The notes beneath the pieces were generated by a model that was not told where the DNA came from, did no database searches, and saw only the letters and a list, made by a program, of their open reading frames with translations. Positions 38,076 to 47,685 of a DNA stretch of 64,000 nt are shown here, in pieces; the first letter of the stretch is position 1; the number at the start of each line of letters is the position of its first letter. Both the position numbers and the translations under genes were made by a program. The stretch spans positions 1 through 64,000 of the forward strand of contig NZ_JAAXPR010000011.1 of NCBI RefSeq assembly GCF_012396585.1, in the 5' to 3' direction. This DNA is from Streptococcus ovuberis (GTDB lineage: Bacteria > Bacillota > Bacilli > Lactobacillales > Streptococcaceae).

Positions 38076-39026
38076 TTAGTTGTAACCAATGTAAACAATA
38101 TCACTCACCGCCCTTTCTTTAATAGTACTACCGTTAGTTGTCGGTTTGTTGATGACTTGACCGTTGAAATACATAGTAGAGGAGCCGCCACCATCTAAGT
38201 TATAGGCCAGATCAACGTCATAACTCTGCATGATTTCCGCTAATTCATAGAGACTCAGGCCTGTGCTTTCCTCACTACGGCCGTCTGATACCACGAAGAT
38301 ATAATGGAGGGATCCATCTTCTTCCTCAATGATACCAATCGCCGTCCTTGGGTTATCAGCCATGGCACGCCCAACTTCATCTGAAGTCGAGACGGTAATC
38401 TCTCCGTCCTCAATCAAGGTTGGACCAAAGGTAAAGGTATTGACAACACCACTATCTAGGAGAGCTTGAGCAGTTGTTTCAGCTTCTGAAATGACCCCTA
38501 GTGTACCATCTGTATACTGGACGAGGTCTTCATAGTCAGTCGATCGGGCAGTATCCCGGTAGAGGACACCGTTTTTGATTACATACCCCGTCTGATTTGC
38601 CCCATAGTAGTCCCCGTTAACAGCGAAAATCGCATTTTTACTAGCAGCTATGCTAGATGTTGTCGCTGTAATGTTAGTCCCATAAGTATCCTGTGCCAAA
38701 GCTGTCTTAAGCAAACTAGGGTCGCTGATGGTCACATCCGCCACATAAGCAGTTGTATCGTTCTGGCGAAACGTCTCAATGGTGACACTCATGTTGTCAT
38801 CCTGGTAGCTAGTATCAGTGCTTGTGATTTGGCCTGTGTTAATAGCAGAGCTGGTGGAGCTGGTGGTTTCTACCGTAGACAATTGAGTGGTTTGAACGGA
38901 TGGTGTTTCCACCACTGTCGCTACAGCTGTTGCTAAAACAAAGGTTTTTAAAAGTGCGTAGGCATTGGCCATCAACAAAACGATGGAAAATAGAATCGCA
39001 TAGGCATGTTTTTTGACTTTTCTCAT
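38076..39026 (-). CDS. Phosphodiester glycosidase family protein (NAGPA domain), extracytoplasmic
   Basis: A 316-residue protein with an N-terminal signal-anchor (about 7-32), a Ser/Thr-rich linker (35-65) and a NAGPA/YoeB-type domain. The hallmarks are FAVNGDYYG, NPRTAIGI, SDGRSEESTGLSLYEL and NLDGGGSSTMYFNG. Relatives cleave the phosphodiester between a sugar and phosphate; in bacteria they are found near exopolysaccharide genes and the substrate is usually unknown. The start at 39026 has AAAGGGG upstream. Ten codons of extra open frame upstream are not used. Confidence 0.88.
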   Translation of the reverse strand: MRKVKKHAYAILFSIVLLMANAYALLKTFVLATAVATVVETPSVQTTQLSTVETTSSTSSAINTGQITSTDTSYQDDNMSVTIETFRQNDTTAYVADVTISDPSLLKTALAQDTYGTNITATTSSIAASKNAIFAVNGDYYGANQTGYVIKNGVLYRDTARSTDYEDLVQYTDGTLGVISEAETTAQALLDSGVVNTFTFGPTLIEDGEITVSTSDEVGRAMADNPRTAIGIIEEEDGSLHYIFVVSDGRSEESTGLSLYELAEIMQSYDVDLAYNLDGGGSSTMYFNGQVINKPTTNGSTIKERAVSDIVYIGYN

Positions 39027-39059
39027 GTTACGGTCCCCTTTCTGTAACATTTTTCTAAC

Positions 39060-39734
39060 TTACAGGCTCTTCTTTTTCTTGAGACGACGAGACAATTTAA
39101 CAGTCCATGACGGCTGAATCAAAAGTAGATGATCAAGCAAAGCTTGATCGGATAGCCCTGTCAAGACGCGGTAGGTAAGTTCTAATTGACCTTGTCCACT
39201 CTTGACGGTCTCAAGTGATGGTGATCGTCCCAAATGAGCCACGAAATCCTCGACTTCTCGACGATCTGGATCTGTTTGAGGAAGACAAATGGTGATTTCC
39301 TGCCAGTTAGCAGCTTGATGGATGAAGGCTGATTTCTCCAAAGTCAACAGAACCCCACCGATAACCATCGCCATCAAAATAGCTAAGAGCAAGTAGCCCA
39401 TTCCAGTCGCTAGACCAACAGCTGTCGCCATAAAGACTAGGAGCAATTCCTTACTAGAACTAGCTGGAGAACGAAACTTAATCAAACTGAAGGCACCTGC
39501 CACCGCAACAGAGGTTCCAAGATTACCATTAACGAGAAAAATGATAACCGCAATCAAGGCTGGTAAAACCACTAAGGTCAGGGCAAAATCTTTTGAGTAG
39601 TTACCATCATGTTTATACAAGCTCGTCAGAATAAATCCTAAGGCTAAACTGGTCAGAAGGCAAGCCAACAACCACACAGGATTCACTGAAACGGTCGATG
39701 AGCTTAGAACACTCTGAAACATCTGATCAAGCAT
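39060..39734 (-). CDS. DUF4956 domain membrane protein
   Basis: A 224-residue protein with four or so N-terminal helices (about 14-36, 45-66, 70-88, 95-125) and a cytosolic C-terminal domain of about 75 residues ending in a basic RRLKKKKSL. The core LIKFRSPASSSKELLLVFMATAVGLATGMG is typical of DUF4956, which is commonly found beside VTC-domain genes. It overlaps the VTC gene by eight bases and has GAGGTAG before its ATG. Function unknown. Confidence 0.9.
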   Translation of the reverse strand: MLDQMFQSVLSSSTVSVNPVWLLACLLTSLALGFILTSLYKHDGNYSKDFALTLVVLPALIAVIIFLVNGNLGTSVAVAGAFSLIKFRSPASSSKELLLVFMATAVGLATGMGYLLLAILMAMVIGGVLLTLEKSAFIHQAANWQEITICLPQTDPDRREVEDFVAHLGRSPSLETVKSGQGQLELTYRVLTGLSDQALLDHLLLIQPSWTVKLSRRLKKKKSL

Positions 39735-40453
39735 AAGCTACCTCCCTTGTCTTCATTTGCTTTTGGGATAAACAGTAAGCCTGACCATATTTAGAGAAAG
39801 AGGTTTTCCCTAGTTGGTACTTGGCTAAAACATCTTCCAGCCAGTCTGGATTGGTTTCTGCAACCTTAATTTCCATAATCACTTGATTGTCAGAAACCAA
39901 GTCCTCTTCAAAAGGCGCAACCAAGGTCAGACCAGAAACCAATCCATAAGTTACATGCTTGTCCAACGTAATGCGAACTGATTTATCCTCACGTCCTTTG
40001 AAGGACTGGCGCTGGTAACGAATCAGCATTTTTGGCTGGATTGTGCCGTAGCGCTCATGGAGTATGGCCAATTGCTGTGCCATTTTCCAATCAGAACCAG
40101 AACCGCCTCTCACAATCATTTGACCAGCTCCTTCGGGGGTGGTTGCCACACGGTACTTGTGACCCACCCCATCAATCTTTTGTTTAAATTTCTAAAAAGG
40201 CTGGAGCATTAAGATTGGCACTGGTGTCGTAGGTCCTCAGACGCAATTTTTCTTTGCCGTATTTATTGGCTAAGGAATCTTGGATCATCTGAAAATCCTC
40301 TGTGTCAAAATAAAGGCTCGAAATAGTAGACTGGGCAAACTCATCTGCCTGTAGGTGAGGCGCTAGATCTTTTAAAAGCAGGGGTAGTTTCTCCTGTGAT
40401 ACCAGATACTTAGTCTCTATACGTTTGAATTCTTTTTGAGTTACTTTTTTCAT
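39727..40453 (-). pseudogene. VTC domain (polyphosphate polymerase-like) protein, frameshifted
   Basis: Relatives of the catalytic VTC4 domain, which makes polyphosphate from ATP in yeast; bacterial members are mostly uncharacterised. The N-terminal part, from MKKVTQKEFKRIETKYLV to LEI, stops at 40184. The rest continues in another frame with KQKIDGVGHKYRVATT, RQSFKG and ITLDKHVTYG. Removing one T from the TTT run at 40186-40188 restores one frame of about 240 residues through the conserved FLEIK motif. The start is the ATG at 40453 (AAAGGA six bases upstream). Confidence 0.85.
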
Positions 40454-40486
40454 CGTCATTCCTTTCTTCTTCGATCATTTTGTTAG

Positions 40487-41731
40487 TTAACGGCCATGAG
40501 GCATACCGCCACCAGGTCCCCCCATCATCATGGCGTTGGTAATCTCGGTTACTGTCTGCCCATTAACCATAATCTCACCACCTGTATAGGTTGCTGTGCC
40601 ATTAAAATCAAAGGCTGACTGAGCAGAAATAGTTACCGTACCGCCTGTAACTGTCACATCCCCATTACTATCAATCGCATCGGTATCACCCGAAGCCATG
40701 GTAATGCTGATATCACCGCCATTGATGTTGATGCCAACTCCTGTTTGGTAGACATCTGATGAACTTGCTGTCCAATCACTCGCATTGATGCCATCGTCTG
40801 TAGCCTTGATATCAATTGTCCCACCGTTTAGAGTGACCACCTTTCCTTCGATACCTTCTGTACTGGTTTGGATGGTGATGGTACCACTATCCATTAGCGC
40901 TTCATTGCTGGCATGAATGGCATCGTCACCGGCTTGGATAGTAATATGGCTGTTTGTGATATAGAGATTACCAAGACTTTTGTCCTCATCATTATCTGAA
41001 TGAATGGCATCCTCTGTCGCAACAATATCAAGAGTTGCTCCTGTAACATTCAGAGCATCATTGGCTGACAAACCATGCTTCGCTGCTGTCAACTTGTAGT
41101 TTCCTCCTGTTATTTTAAGATCATCATTAGATTTGATGGCGTTGTTGTAGTTACCCTCAACCGTCAACTGACCAGAGCCATTGATGGTTAAGTCTTTTTT
41201 GCTGTAAATGGCTGCGCTGAAATCAGTCGCCGTACGGTCTGCACTATCTGAGAGGGTATTGGTCGTTCCCTCTGCTAGAGTCAAGTAAACCTTATCTGCA
41301 TTAGACACTGCAATCAAAGCATCTGTCCCTGTCATGGTCACACCATTTAAGACAATCTGTACCTCATCACTATCAGCTGCTTCGACTAAGATTTGTAGGC
41401 CATCACTCTCACCTGAGACGATATAGGTCCCTGCCTGAGAAATTGTCACGACAGATCCCGATAGACTGACACCGTCTCCTGAAGTTGTAGCAGTTGAACC
41501 TTTGAGTTCAATCTTGCTTGCTGAAGCTCCATCATAACTGGCATCTAGGTCCTTATCAGAAAAGTAGCCGGTTGTCGCTGTTACTTCTTCTGTACTAGTC
41601 GCTTGATCGGTTGATGTAGACGTAAGGATTGCTGAGCTTGAGCCTGTTTGGCTGGCTACTCCTTGCTGACAGGCTGCTAAAGTCAAACTAGCTAGGAGAA
41701 TTGGGAATAATTTTTTAACTTGTTTTTTCAT
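40487..41731 (-). CDS. Beta-helix lipoprotein, carbohydrate-binding domain family (Cthe_2159-like)
   Basis: A 414-residue surface lipoprotein: signal peptide with lipobox LAAC (Cys at about 20), a Ser/Thr-rich spacer, then a long region of short repeated beta strands (ITISQAGTYIVSG, NAIKSNDDLKITGG, DAIHSDNDE, DAIDSNGDVTVTGG). The repeated DD/DAI motifs suggest a calcium-binding right-handed beta-helix as in Cthe_2159 relatives, which bind acidic polysaccharide. It is the first gene of the VTC-DUF4956 cluster, behind a promoter with four direct repeats. Confidence 0.85.
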   Translation of the reverse strand: MKKQVKKLFPILLASLTLAACQQGVASQTGSSSAILTSTSTDQATSTEEVTATTGYFSDKDLDASYDGASASKIELKGSTATTSGDGVSLSGSVVTISQAGTYIVSGESDGLQILVEAADSDEVQIVLNGVTMTGTDALIAVSNADKVYLTLAEGTTNTLSDSADRTATDFSAAIYSKKDLTINGSGQLTVEGNYNNAIKSNDDLKITGGNYKLTAAKHGLSANDALNVTGATLDIVATEDAIHSDNDEDKSLGNLYITNSHITIQAGDDAIHASNEALMDSGTITIQTSTEGIEGKVVTLNGGTIDIKATDDGINASDWTASSSDVYQTGVGININGGDISITMASGDTDAIDSNGDVTVTGGTVTISAQSAFDFNGTATYTGGEIMVNGQTVTEITNAMMMGGPGGGMPHGR

Positions 41732-41756
41732 AGTTCTTACCTTCTTTCTGCTGAGA

Positions 41757-41811
41757 AGTATAATCTCTTATTCTGAAAGAATTCTAAAAATTTTCTGAAA
41801 GTTTTCTTAAA
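41757..41811 (-). promoter_or_regulatory. Promoter with four 11-bp direct repeats upstream of the lipoprotein-VTC operon
   Basis: Four minus-strand hexamers, TTTAAG, TTTCAG, TTTTAG and TTTCAG, recur exactly every 11 bases across 41768-41811, covering the -35 region. The last hexamer is ten bases from a TATACT -10 box (41757-41762). No proper -35 is seen. This spacing is that of OmpR/PhoB-class regulators and of CiaR in streptococci (NTTAAG-N5-WTTAAG, ten bases before -10). Which regulator binds is not known. Confidence 0.7.
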
Positions 41812-41817
41812 CAAAAA

Positions 41818-41834
41818 CAACCCCAAAAGGGTTG
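41818..41834 (-). terminator. Terminator of mnmA
   Basis: CAACCC and GGGTTG pair around a five-base loop; TTTTTG follows on the minus strand. It lies directly upstream of the repeat-bearing promoter. Confidence 0.75.
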
Positions 41835-41868
41835 CTTAAAAATAATCAATAATCACCAAATAACTTTT

Positions 41869-43017
<1,149 letters not shown>

Positions 43018-43238
43018 TTAACGTACGATTTGAGAACCTATATTTCAAAAGGAAAGTTCTTATATTCGCTTTGTTTTTAGTTCCAATCAATGTAAAACAT
43101 TTTAGAATAAGGATGTATCACAAGAAATCTAACGCTGAAAGGAATCAAATTAAGGCTGAGATGAAAACTGTCCCGTTGCTATAAGTTCTGGTGGTCGTCG
43201 TTTTCAAAAGTCGATTTGAAGGTCGATTTTGAGTCTCT

Positions 43239-43267
43239 ATTATAGCAAGAAAGGTTATCATTCTCAA
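43239..43267 (-). promoter_or_regulatory. Promoter of mnmA
   Basis: TTGAGA (43262-43267), 17 bases, TATAAT (43239-43244) with a TGC extension, giving a leader of about 240 bases. Confidence 0.65.
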
Positions 43268-43470
43268 GAAAAGAGAGCAGGAAACACCAACTTTGAAGAT
43301 CCTAGCACAAGGCACGCTCCTTCTAATTATTTTTCATAATTGAGCCTACATCAGCTAATTCAAAAATTCAAATTTACTCAGCTTTAAGTGGGTCAAACAA
43401 TCAAATAGCCATCACGTCACTCTTTGTAAAAGGTAACGCGTTGTTTTATCTTTCTTAGAGGATCCAAAAT

Positions 43471-43880
43471 TTATTCTGAACTAAAAGACTTGGTGATGTC
43501 ATTATCAATTCCCACTTCGAAACCGATAGGATTATCCCGTTCATCATTCTCATCGGGTTGCCATCACATTCGAAGTAGAGACAACTAATTGACCAATCCC
43601 TCTGTAAATTTCAATCCCTTCCCGTTGGCAAGATAAATCCAACCACTCCTGTCAGCTATCCGTTTTACCAATGACTAAAACCCTTCCCTGTTCCAAAAGG
43701 GATAATATTGGGTTCAGCACCAATTCCTAGACATTCTCCATTCTCCTTTAATGCCTTAAAGCCTCTAAAAAATCAACTAGTTTTCGCGTCAAGATAACCG
43801 TTTTACGGTTAGTAGAAAAGACCTCTTCATTTGACCATTGCCTAATTCTTCAAACAGCTACTAAATTTGAATTTGAGCTC
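43471..43880 (-). pseudogene. Degenerate gene of unknown family, several frameshifts
   Basis: On the minus strand, successive frames give protein-like pieces in the right order: LFEELGNGQMK, then EVFSTNRKTVILTRKLVDFL, then ECLGIGAEPNIIPFGTGK, then QREGIEIYRGIGQLVVSTSN, then DENDERDNPIGFEVGIDND, ending FSSE and stop. At least four frame changes and several stop codons separate them. The pieces suggest a soluble protein of about 135 residues. No family was recognised. Confidence 0.5.
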
Positions 43881-43953
43881 ACACAGTTTGCACACACATA
43901 TATAACTTGTCCTCAGAATAAGATAACGATTAACTACCCAAGAAAGTATTTTT

Positions 43954-43962
43954 TGTTATAAT
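43954..43962 (+). promoter_or_regulatory. Extended -10 promoter of sdaAB-sdaAA
   Basis: TGTTATAAT, about 33 bases before the sdaAB start codon; no clear -35 box. Confidence 0.55.
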
Positions 43963-43994
43963 AGACAAGGAAGAAAACGAGGAGACAAAAAACG

Positions 43995-44666
43995 ATGAAA
44001 CACCTAAAATTCCAATCTGTTTTTGATATTATTGGCCCAGTCATGATCGGCCCATCCTCCAGCCACACTGCCGGAGCTGTTCGCATCGGCAAGATTGTAT
44101 CAGCTATCTTTGGAGACGAACCAACTGAAGTTGAATTTCAGCTCTTTAATTCCTTTGCAAAGACCTATCGAGGCCACGGGACAGATGTTGCCCTGGTCGC
44201 TGGTATTTTGGGAATGGACACGGACGATCCACGAATTCCTGATGCCCTTGATATTGCTAGAGAACGTCAAATCAAGATTTACTGGAAAATTAATAAGGAC
44301 TCTAATGCTCCACACCCCAACACAACTAAAATCGTCATCAAAAACCAGCACAAACAATTGTCTGCAACAGGCGTATCGATCGGTGGCGGGAATATCCAAG
44401 TAACAGAACTCAATGGTTTTGCGGTCAACATCCATATGAACACCCCGACCATTATCATCGTTCACCAAGACGTTCCTGGCATGATTGCTCATGTGACGGA
44501 TTGTCTATCAAAGCATAAGATTAATATCGGTCAAATGAATGTTACACGTGAAAAAGCTGGTGAAAAAGCCATTATGATCATCGAGATTGATTCCCGTGAT
44601 TGTCAAGAGGCTCTGGCTGAAATCCGTCACATTGACCATCTCCACAATGTTAGCTTCTTTGGATAG
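43995..44666 (+). CDS. sdaAB: L-serine dehydratase, beta subunit
   Basis: Iron-sulphur L-serine deaminase, converting serine to pyruvate and ammonia with the alpha subunit. The 223-residue protein has IGPSSSHTAGAVRIG at the N-terminus and a C-terminal ACT domain (from about 150, IIVHQDVPGMIAHV). AGGAGA lies before the ATG. It is nine bases from sdaAA. Confidence 0.95.
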   Translation: MKHLKFQSVFDIIGPVMIGPSSSHTAGAVRIGKIVSAIFGDEPTEVEFQLFNSFAKTYRGHGTDVALVAGILGMDTDDPRIPDALDIARERQIKIYWKINKDSNAPHPNTTKIVIKNQHKQLSATGVSIGGGNIQVTELNGFAVNIHMNTPTIIIVHQDVPGMIAHVTDCLSKHKINIGQMNVTREKAGEKAIMIIEIDSRDCQEALAEIRHIDHLHNVSFFG

Positions 44667-44675
44667 GAGAACACT

Positions 44676-45548
44676 ATGTTTTACACAATAAAAGAACTCG
44701 TTCAACAGGCCAATGATCTCCACGGTGGCTCGGTTGCTGAGCTTATGCTGGCCACAGAAACAACCCTGACTGGTCGTGATCGCCAAGAGAATATGGCGAT
44801 TATGGCTCGTAACTTAGAGGTTATGTTGGCTTCCGTAACAGATGGCTTGACAGATAGTAAGTCTGTATCTGGCCTAACAGGCGGTGATGCTGCTAAACTA
44901 GACCGCTATATCCAGTCTGGTAAAACCTTATCTGATTTAACTGTCCTGTCTGCGGCTCGAAATGCCATGGCTGTCAATGAAATCAATGCCAAGATGGGGC
45001 TAGTCTGTGCTACACCAACAGCAGGATCTGCAGGCTGTATTCCAGCTATTATTAGTTCAGCTACTGAAAAACTCAACCTAACTCAGGAAGAACAGATTAA
45101 TTTTCTCTTCACAGCAGGTGCCTTTGGCCTAGTGATTGCGAATAATGCTTCCATCTCAGGAGCTGAAGGAGGCTGCCAAGCTGAAGTAGGATCTGCAGCT
45201 GCAATGGGCGCTGCTGCACTGGTCATGGCTGCTGGCGGTACTGCCTATCAAGCTAGCCAAGCTGTTGCCTTTGTCATTAAAAATATGCTGGGTCTCATCT
45301 GTGATCCTGTAGCAGGCCTAGTTGAAGTTCCCTGTGTTAAGCGCAACGCCATGGGTGCTAGCTTTGCCTTTGTTGCTGCAGACATGGCACTGGCTGGCAT
45401 CGAATCCAAAATCCCTGTTGATGAGGTTGTCACCGCCATGTATCAGGTCGGATCAGCCTTACCGTCCGCCTTCCGAGAAACAGCCGAGGGTGGCCTTGCG
45501 GCAACACCTACAGGAAGGCGCCTTGCCAAAGAAATCTTCGGAGAATAA
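44676..45548 (+). CDS. sdaAA: L-serine dehydratase, alpha subunit
   Basis: Catalytic subunit carrying the 4Fe-4S cluster. The 290-residue protein has TPTAGSAGCIPA, GGCQAEVGSAAAMGAAAL and GLICDPVAGLVEVPC, which include the conserved cluster cysteines. It ends one base before the following phosphatase start and shares an operon with sdaAB. Confidence 0.95.
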   Translation: MFYTIKELVQQANDLHGGSVAELMLATETTLTGRDRQENMAIMARNLEVMLASVTDGLTDSKSVSGLTGGDAAKLDRYIQSGKTLSDLTVLSAARNAMAVNEINAKMGLVCATPTAGSAGCIPAIISSATEKLNLTQEEQINFLFTAGAFGLVIANNASISGAEGGCQAEVGSAAAMGAAALVMAAGGTAYQASQAVAFVIKNMLGLICDPVAGLVEVPCVKRNAMGASFAFVAADMALAGIESKIPVDEVVTAMYQVGSALPSAFRETAEGGLAATPTGRRLAKEIFGE

Positions 45549-45549
45549 A

Positions 45550-46155
45550 GTGACCAAACCAATTACAAAATTCTATTTTGTCAGACACGCAGAACCCAAC
45601 TATAACAATCACGATGACCTGACTAGAGAGCTGACTTCGAAAGGATTGCGTGATCGTTTACAGGTGACTAAGTTTCTGACAAATAAGTCGATTGATGTTA
45701 TCTACTCCAGTCCCTTTAAACGTGCGATTGATACTGTAAAGCATTTTGCAGATAGTGTCAACCTACCAGTTCATTTAGAAGACAGATTCAGAGAAAGGCG
45801 AATTGACAGTATCTGGATTAAAGATTTTGATGCCTTTACACAAAAACAATGGTCGGATTTCTCATACAAATTGAGCGATGGAGAGTCACTCGGACAAGTC
45901 CAAACCCGTAACATTGACGCTCTTAACGTTCTCCTTAAACAGCATAAGGGACAAAATATTGTCATTGGTTCACACGGAACCGCACTGTCAACGATTGTCA
46001 ATTATTATCAACCTACCTTTACACTTAAAAATTTCACAGAAATAAAACATCTCTTTCCCTTTGTTATCGAGTTAACTTTTGTCCAGGACAACTGCACAAA
46101 TATTGTTCTATATGATATTTTGAAGGAGCCCCCTCATGAAGCACCTCTTCTTTGA
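45550..46155 (+). CDS. Histidine phosphatase family protein
   Basis: A 201-residue phosphatase: the RHG-type motif is modified to FVRHAEPNYN, and the second His is in IGSHGTALS. A GTG start at 45550 has GGAG six bases upstream, inside the sdaAA stop region; the open frame upstream overlaps sdaAA and is not used. It overlaps the next gene by 20 bases. It appears co-transcribed with sdaAB-sdaAA and the HAD gene. Substrate unknown. Confidence 0.85.
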   Translation: MTKPITKFYFVRHAEPNYNNHDDLTRELTSKGLRDRLQVTKFLTNKSIDVIYSSPFKRAIDTVKHFADSVNLPVHLEDRFRERRIDSIWIKDFDAFTQKQWSDFSYKLSDGESLGQVQTRNIDALNVLLKQHKGQNIVIGSHGTALSTIVNYYQPTFTLKNFTEIKHLFPFVIELTFVQDNCTNIVLYDILKEPPHEAPLL

Positions 46156-46765
46156 TTTAGATGGTACACTAGCAAATAGTTCACCTGGCATTATCAATAG
46201 CTTTACAAAAACCTTTACAGATTTAGGTATTCCTTTACCTAATGGAGAAACCTTAAAAAGCTTTATCGGGCCACCGCTTGAGACTAGTTTTGCACACTTT
46301 GGTGACCTCACATTTGTCAATCAAGCTGGAGATATCTATCGCCATCATTACCAATCAGACGGTGTCTATCAGGTTACGCTCTATGACGATATTGCTGAGA
46401 CCTTAAAGGTGCTAAAAAATACTGGTCACAAGCTCTATGTGGCCACTTCAAAAAACCAACCCATGGCTATTAAAATGCTTCAAAACTTAAACATTGACCA
46501 CTATTTTGTAGAGATTTTTGGCTCCTTGGGAAAGGACCATAAAGCAGACGTTATCAAACGTGGTTTGGACAAGTATGAGCTTACACCGCCAGAAACTTAT
46601 ATGATTGGCGATACACACTATGACATGGTCGGTGGTAAATCGCTCAATCTCAATACAATCGGGGTCACCTGGGGTTTTGGTTCAGAGCAATCTTTGCTAG
46701 AAAACGGAGCTGATTTCCTTATTCACCAGCCTCTAGAACTTCTAGACCTTTTAAAAGCAACATAA
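46136..46765 (+). CDS. HAD hydrolase, phosphoglycolate phosphatase-like
   Basis: A 209-residue HAD-superfamily phosphatase with motif I FFDLDGTLANS, motif II VATSKNQ, and motif III/IV K and GDTHYDMVGGK. A helical cap of about 60 residues follows motif I, as in the Gph/PpaX group. AAGGAG lies seven bases before the ATG. Last gene of the sdaAB unit. Confidence 0.9.
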   Translation: MKHLFFDLDGTLANSSPGIINSFTKTFTDLGIPLPNGETLKSFIGPPLETSFAHFGDLTFVNQAGDIYRHHYQSDGVYQVTLYDDIAETLKVLKNTGHKLYVATSKNQPMAIKMLQNLNIDHYFVEIFGSLGKDHKADVIKRGLDKYELTPPETYMIGDTHYDMVGGKSLNLNTIGVTWGFGSEQSLLENGADFLIHQPLELLDLLKAT

Positions 46766-46777
46766 AATCTTCTAATC

Positions 46778-46803
46778 AAAAAAGAGCCCGAGAGCTCTTT
46801 TTT
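46778..46803. terminator. Bidirectional terminator between the HAD and LysM genes
   Basis: AAAAAAGAGC and GCTCTTTTTT form a ten-pair stem with a six-base loop, serving both convergent genes. Confidence 0.85.
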
Positions 46804-46820
46804 TAATTATCTAAAAAATC

Positions 46821-47534
46821 TTAGTAGCCCCAAGCAGACAGTCCTTGGGCATTGTAAGCATTCAGAGCAGCATTAATCTGGTCGTCTACCGTTGCAGTGG
46901 AACCCCAACCAGGCATCGTCTGAAAGAGTCCAGAAGCACCTGAAGAATTATAGGCATCTACTTGACCATTAGATTCACGGGCAATGATATGCTCCCACGT
47001 TGCCGCCGGTACACCTGTTGCTGCTTCCATTTTCTTGGCTGCGTAACTTCCAGCTTCACCAGCAGTATTACCATTAGCAAGAGCAACACCTGTTGAGGTC
47101 GGTAGTTGATTTGGAACATGAGCTGTTTGCGTAACTACATGAGTTGCAACCGTATTGACTGTTGCTGAAGTAGCCGCCTGCACAGGTACAGCAGGGGCTA
47201 CATATTTGAATCCCGCTAGACCTGCAATATAGGCTGGGTAGAGACGAACATAAATCTCCCCATCAGCCAGGGTTTCACCATCTCCAAGATCAATGACTTG
47301 CCCAATAGCAAGATGATTTTGGTCGTCAATATCATTTAAACGTTTTAAATAATCGAGATCACGATTATTTTGTTGGGCAATCTGGGTTAGGGTATCTCCA
47401 ATTTGAACGGTATATGGAGTTTTTAAGTTAGCGTTTGTTGTGTTATTTTCTTGTGCTTGAACAGAGTGAGGAACTGTTAAAATCAACAGACTTAAAACAG
47501 TAAGTCCAAGGCTAAGCTTTCTAAAGAAGTGCAT
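46821..47534 (-). CDS. LysM domain protein with transglycosylase-like C-terminus
   Basis: A secreted 237-residue cell-wall protein. It has a signal peptide (about 1-27, ending VQAQ), one LysM peptidoglycan-binding domain ([17 protein letters not shown] to AIGQVIDLG, about 40-83), an Ala/Thr/Val-rich linker, and a SceD/IsaA-like lysozyme-fold domain ([26 protein letters not shown]). The catalytic Glu is likely the one in ARESNG. A WalR-type box precedes it, as is typical of such autolysins. Confidence 0.88.
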   Translation of the reverse strand: MHFFRKLSLGLTVLSLLILTVPHSVQAQENNTTNANLKTPYTVQIGDTLTQIAQQNNRDLDYLKRLNDIDDQNHLAIGQVIDLGDGETLADGEIYVRLYPAYIAGLAGFKYVAPAVPVQAATSATVNTVATHVVTQTAHVPNQLPTSTGVALANGNTAGEAGSYAAKKMEAATGVPAATWEHIIARESNGQVDAYNSSGASGLFQTMPGWGSTATVDDQINAALNAYNAQGLSAWGY

Positions 47535-47565
47535 GATAGCTCCTATTTTTTGATATTACTCACTT

Positions 47566-47598
47566 ATCATACACATTAAATGTTACAATTGTTTAACA
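47566..47598 (-). promoter_or_regulatory. WalR (VicR) box and promoter of the LysM gene
   Basis: TGTTAA-N5-TGTAAC on the minus strand (47582-47598) is an exact match to the WalR consensus TGTWAH-N5-TGTWAH. A TATGAT -10 box (47566-47571) follows ten bases downstream, so the box replaces the -35. Confidence 0.75.
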
Positions 47599-47640
47599 TT
47601 TGTATTTCTTAGATTACATTTCTTTTTCTTTTTGACACAA

Positions 47641-47663
47641 AAAAGCCCTAACAATAGGCTTTT
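47641..47663 (-). terminator. Terminator of the ecf operon
   Basis: AAAAGCC and GGCTTTT pair, extended by CCTA/TAGG, with six T residues following on the minus strand. Confidence 0.7.
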
Positions 47664-47685
47664 AAAAGAATAATTTACATTTTTG

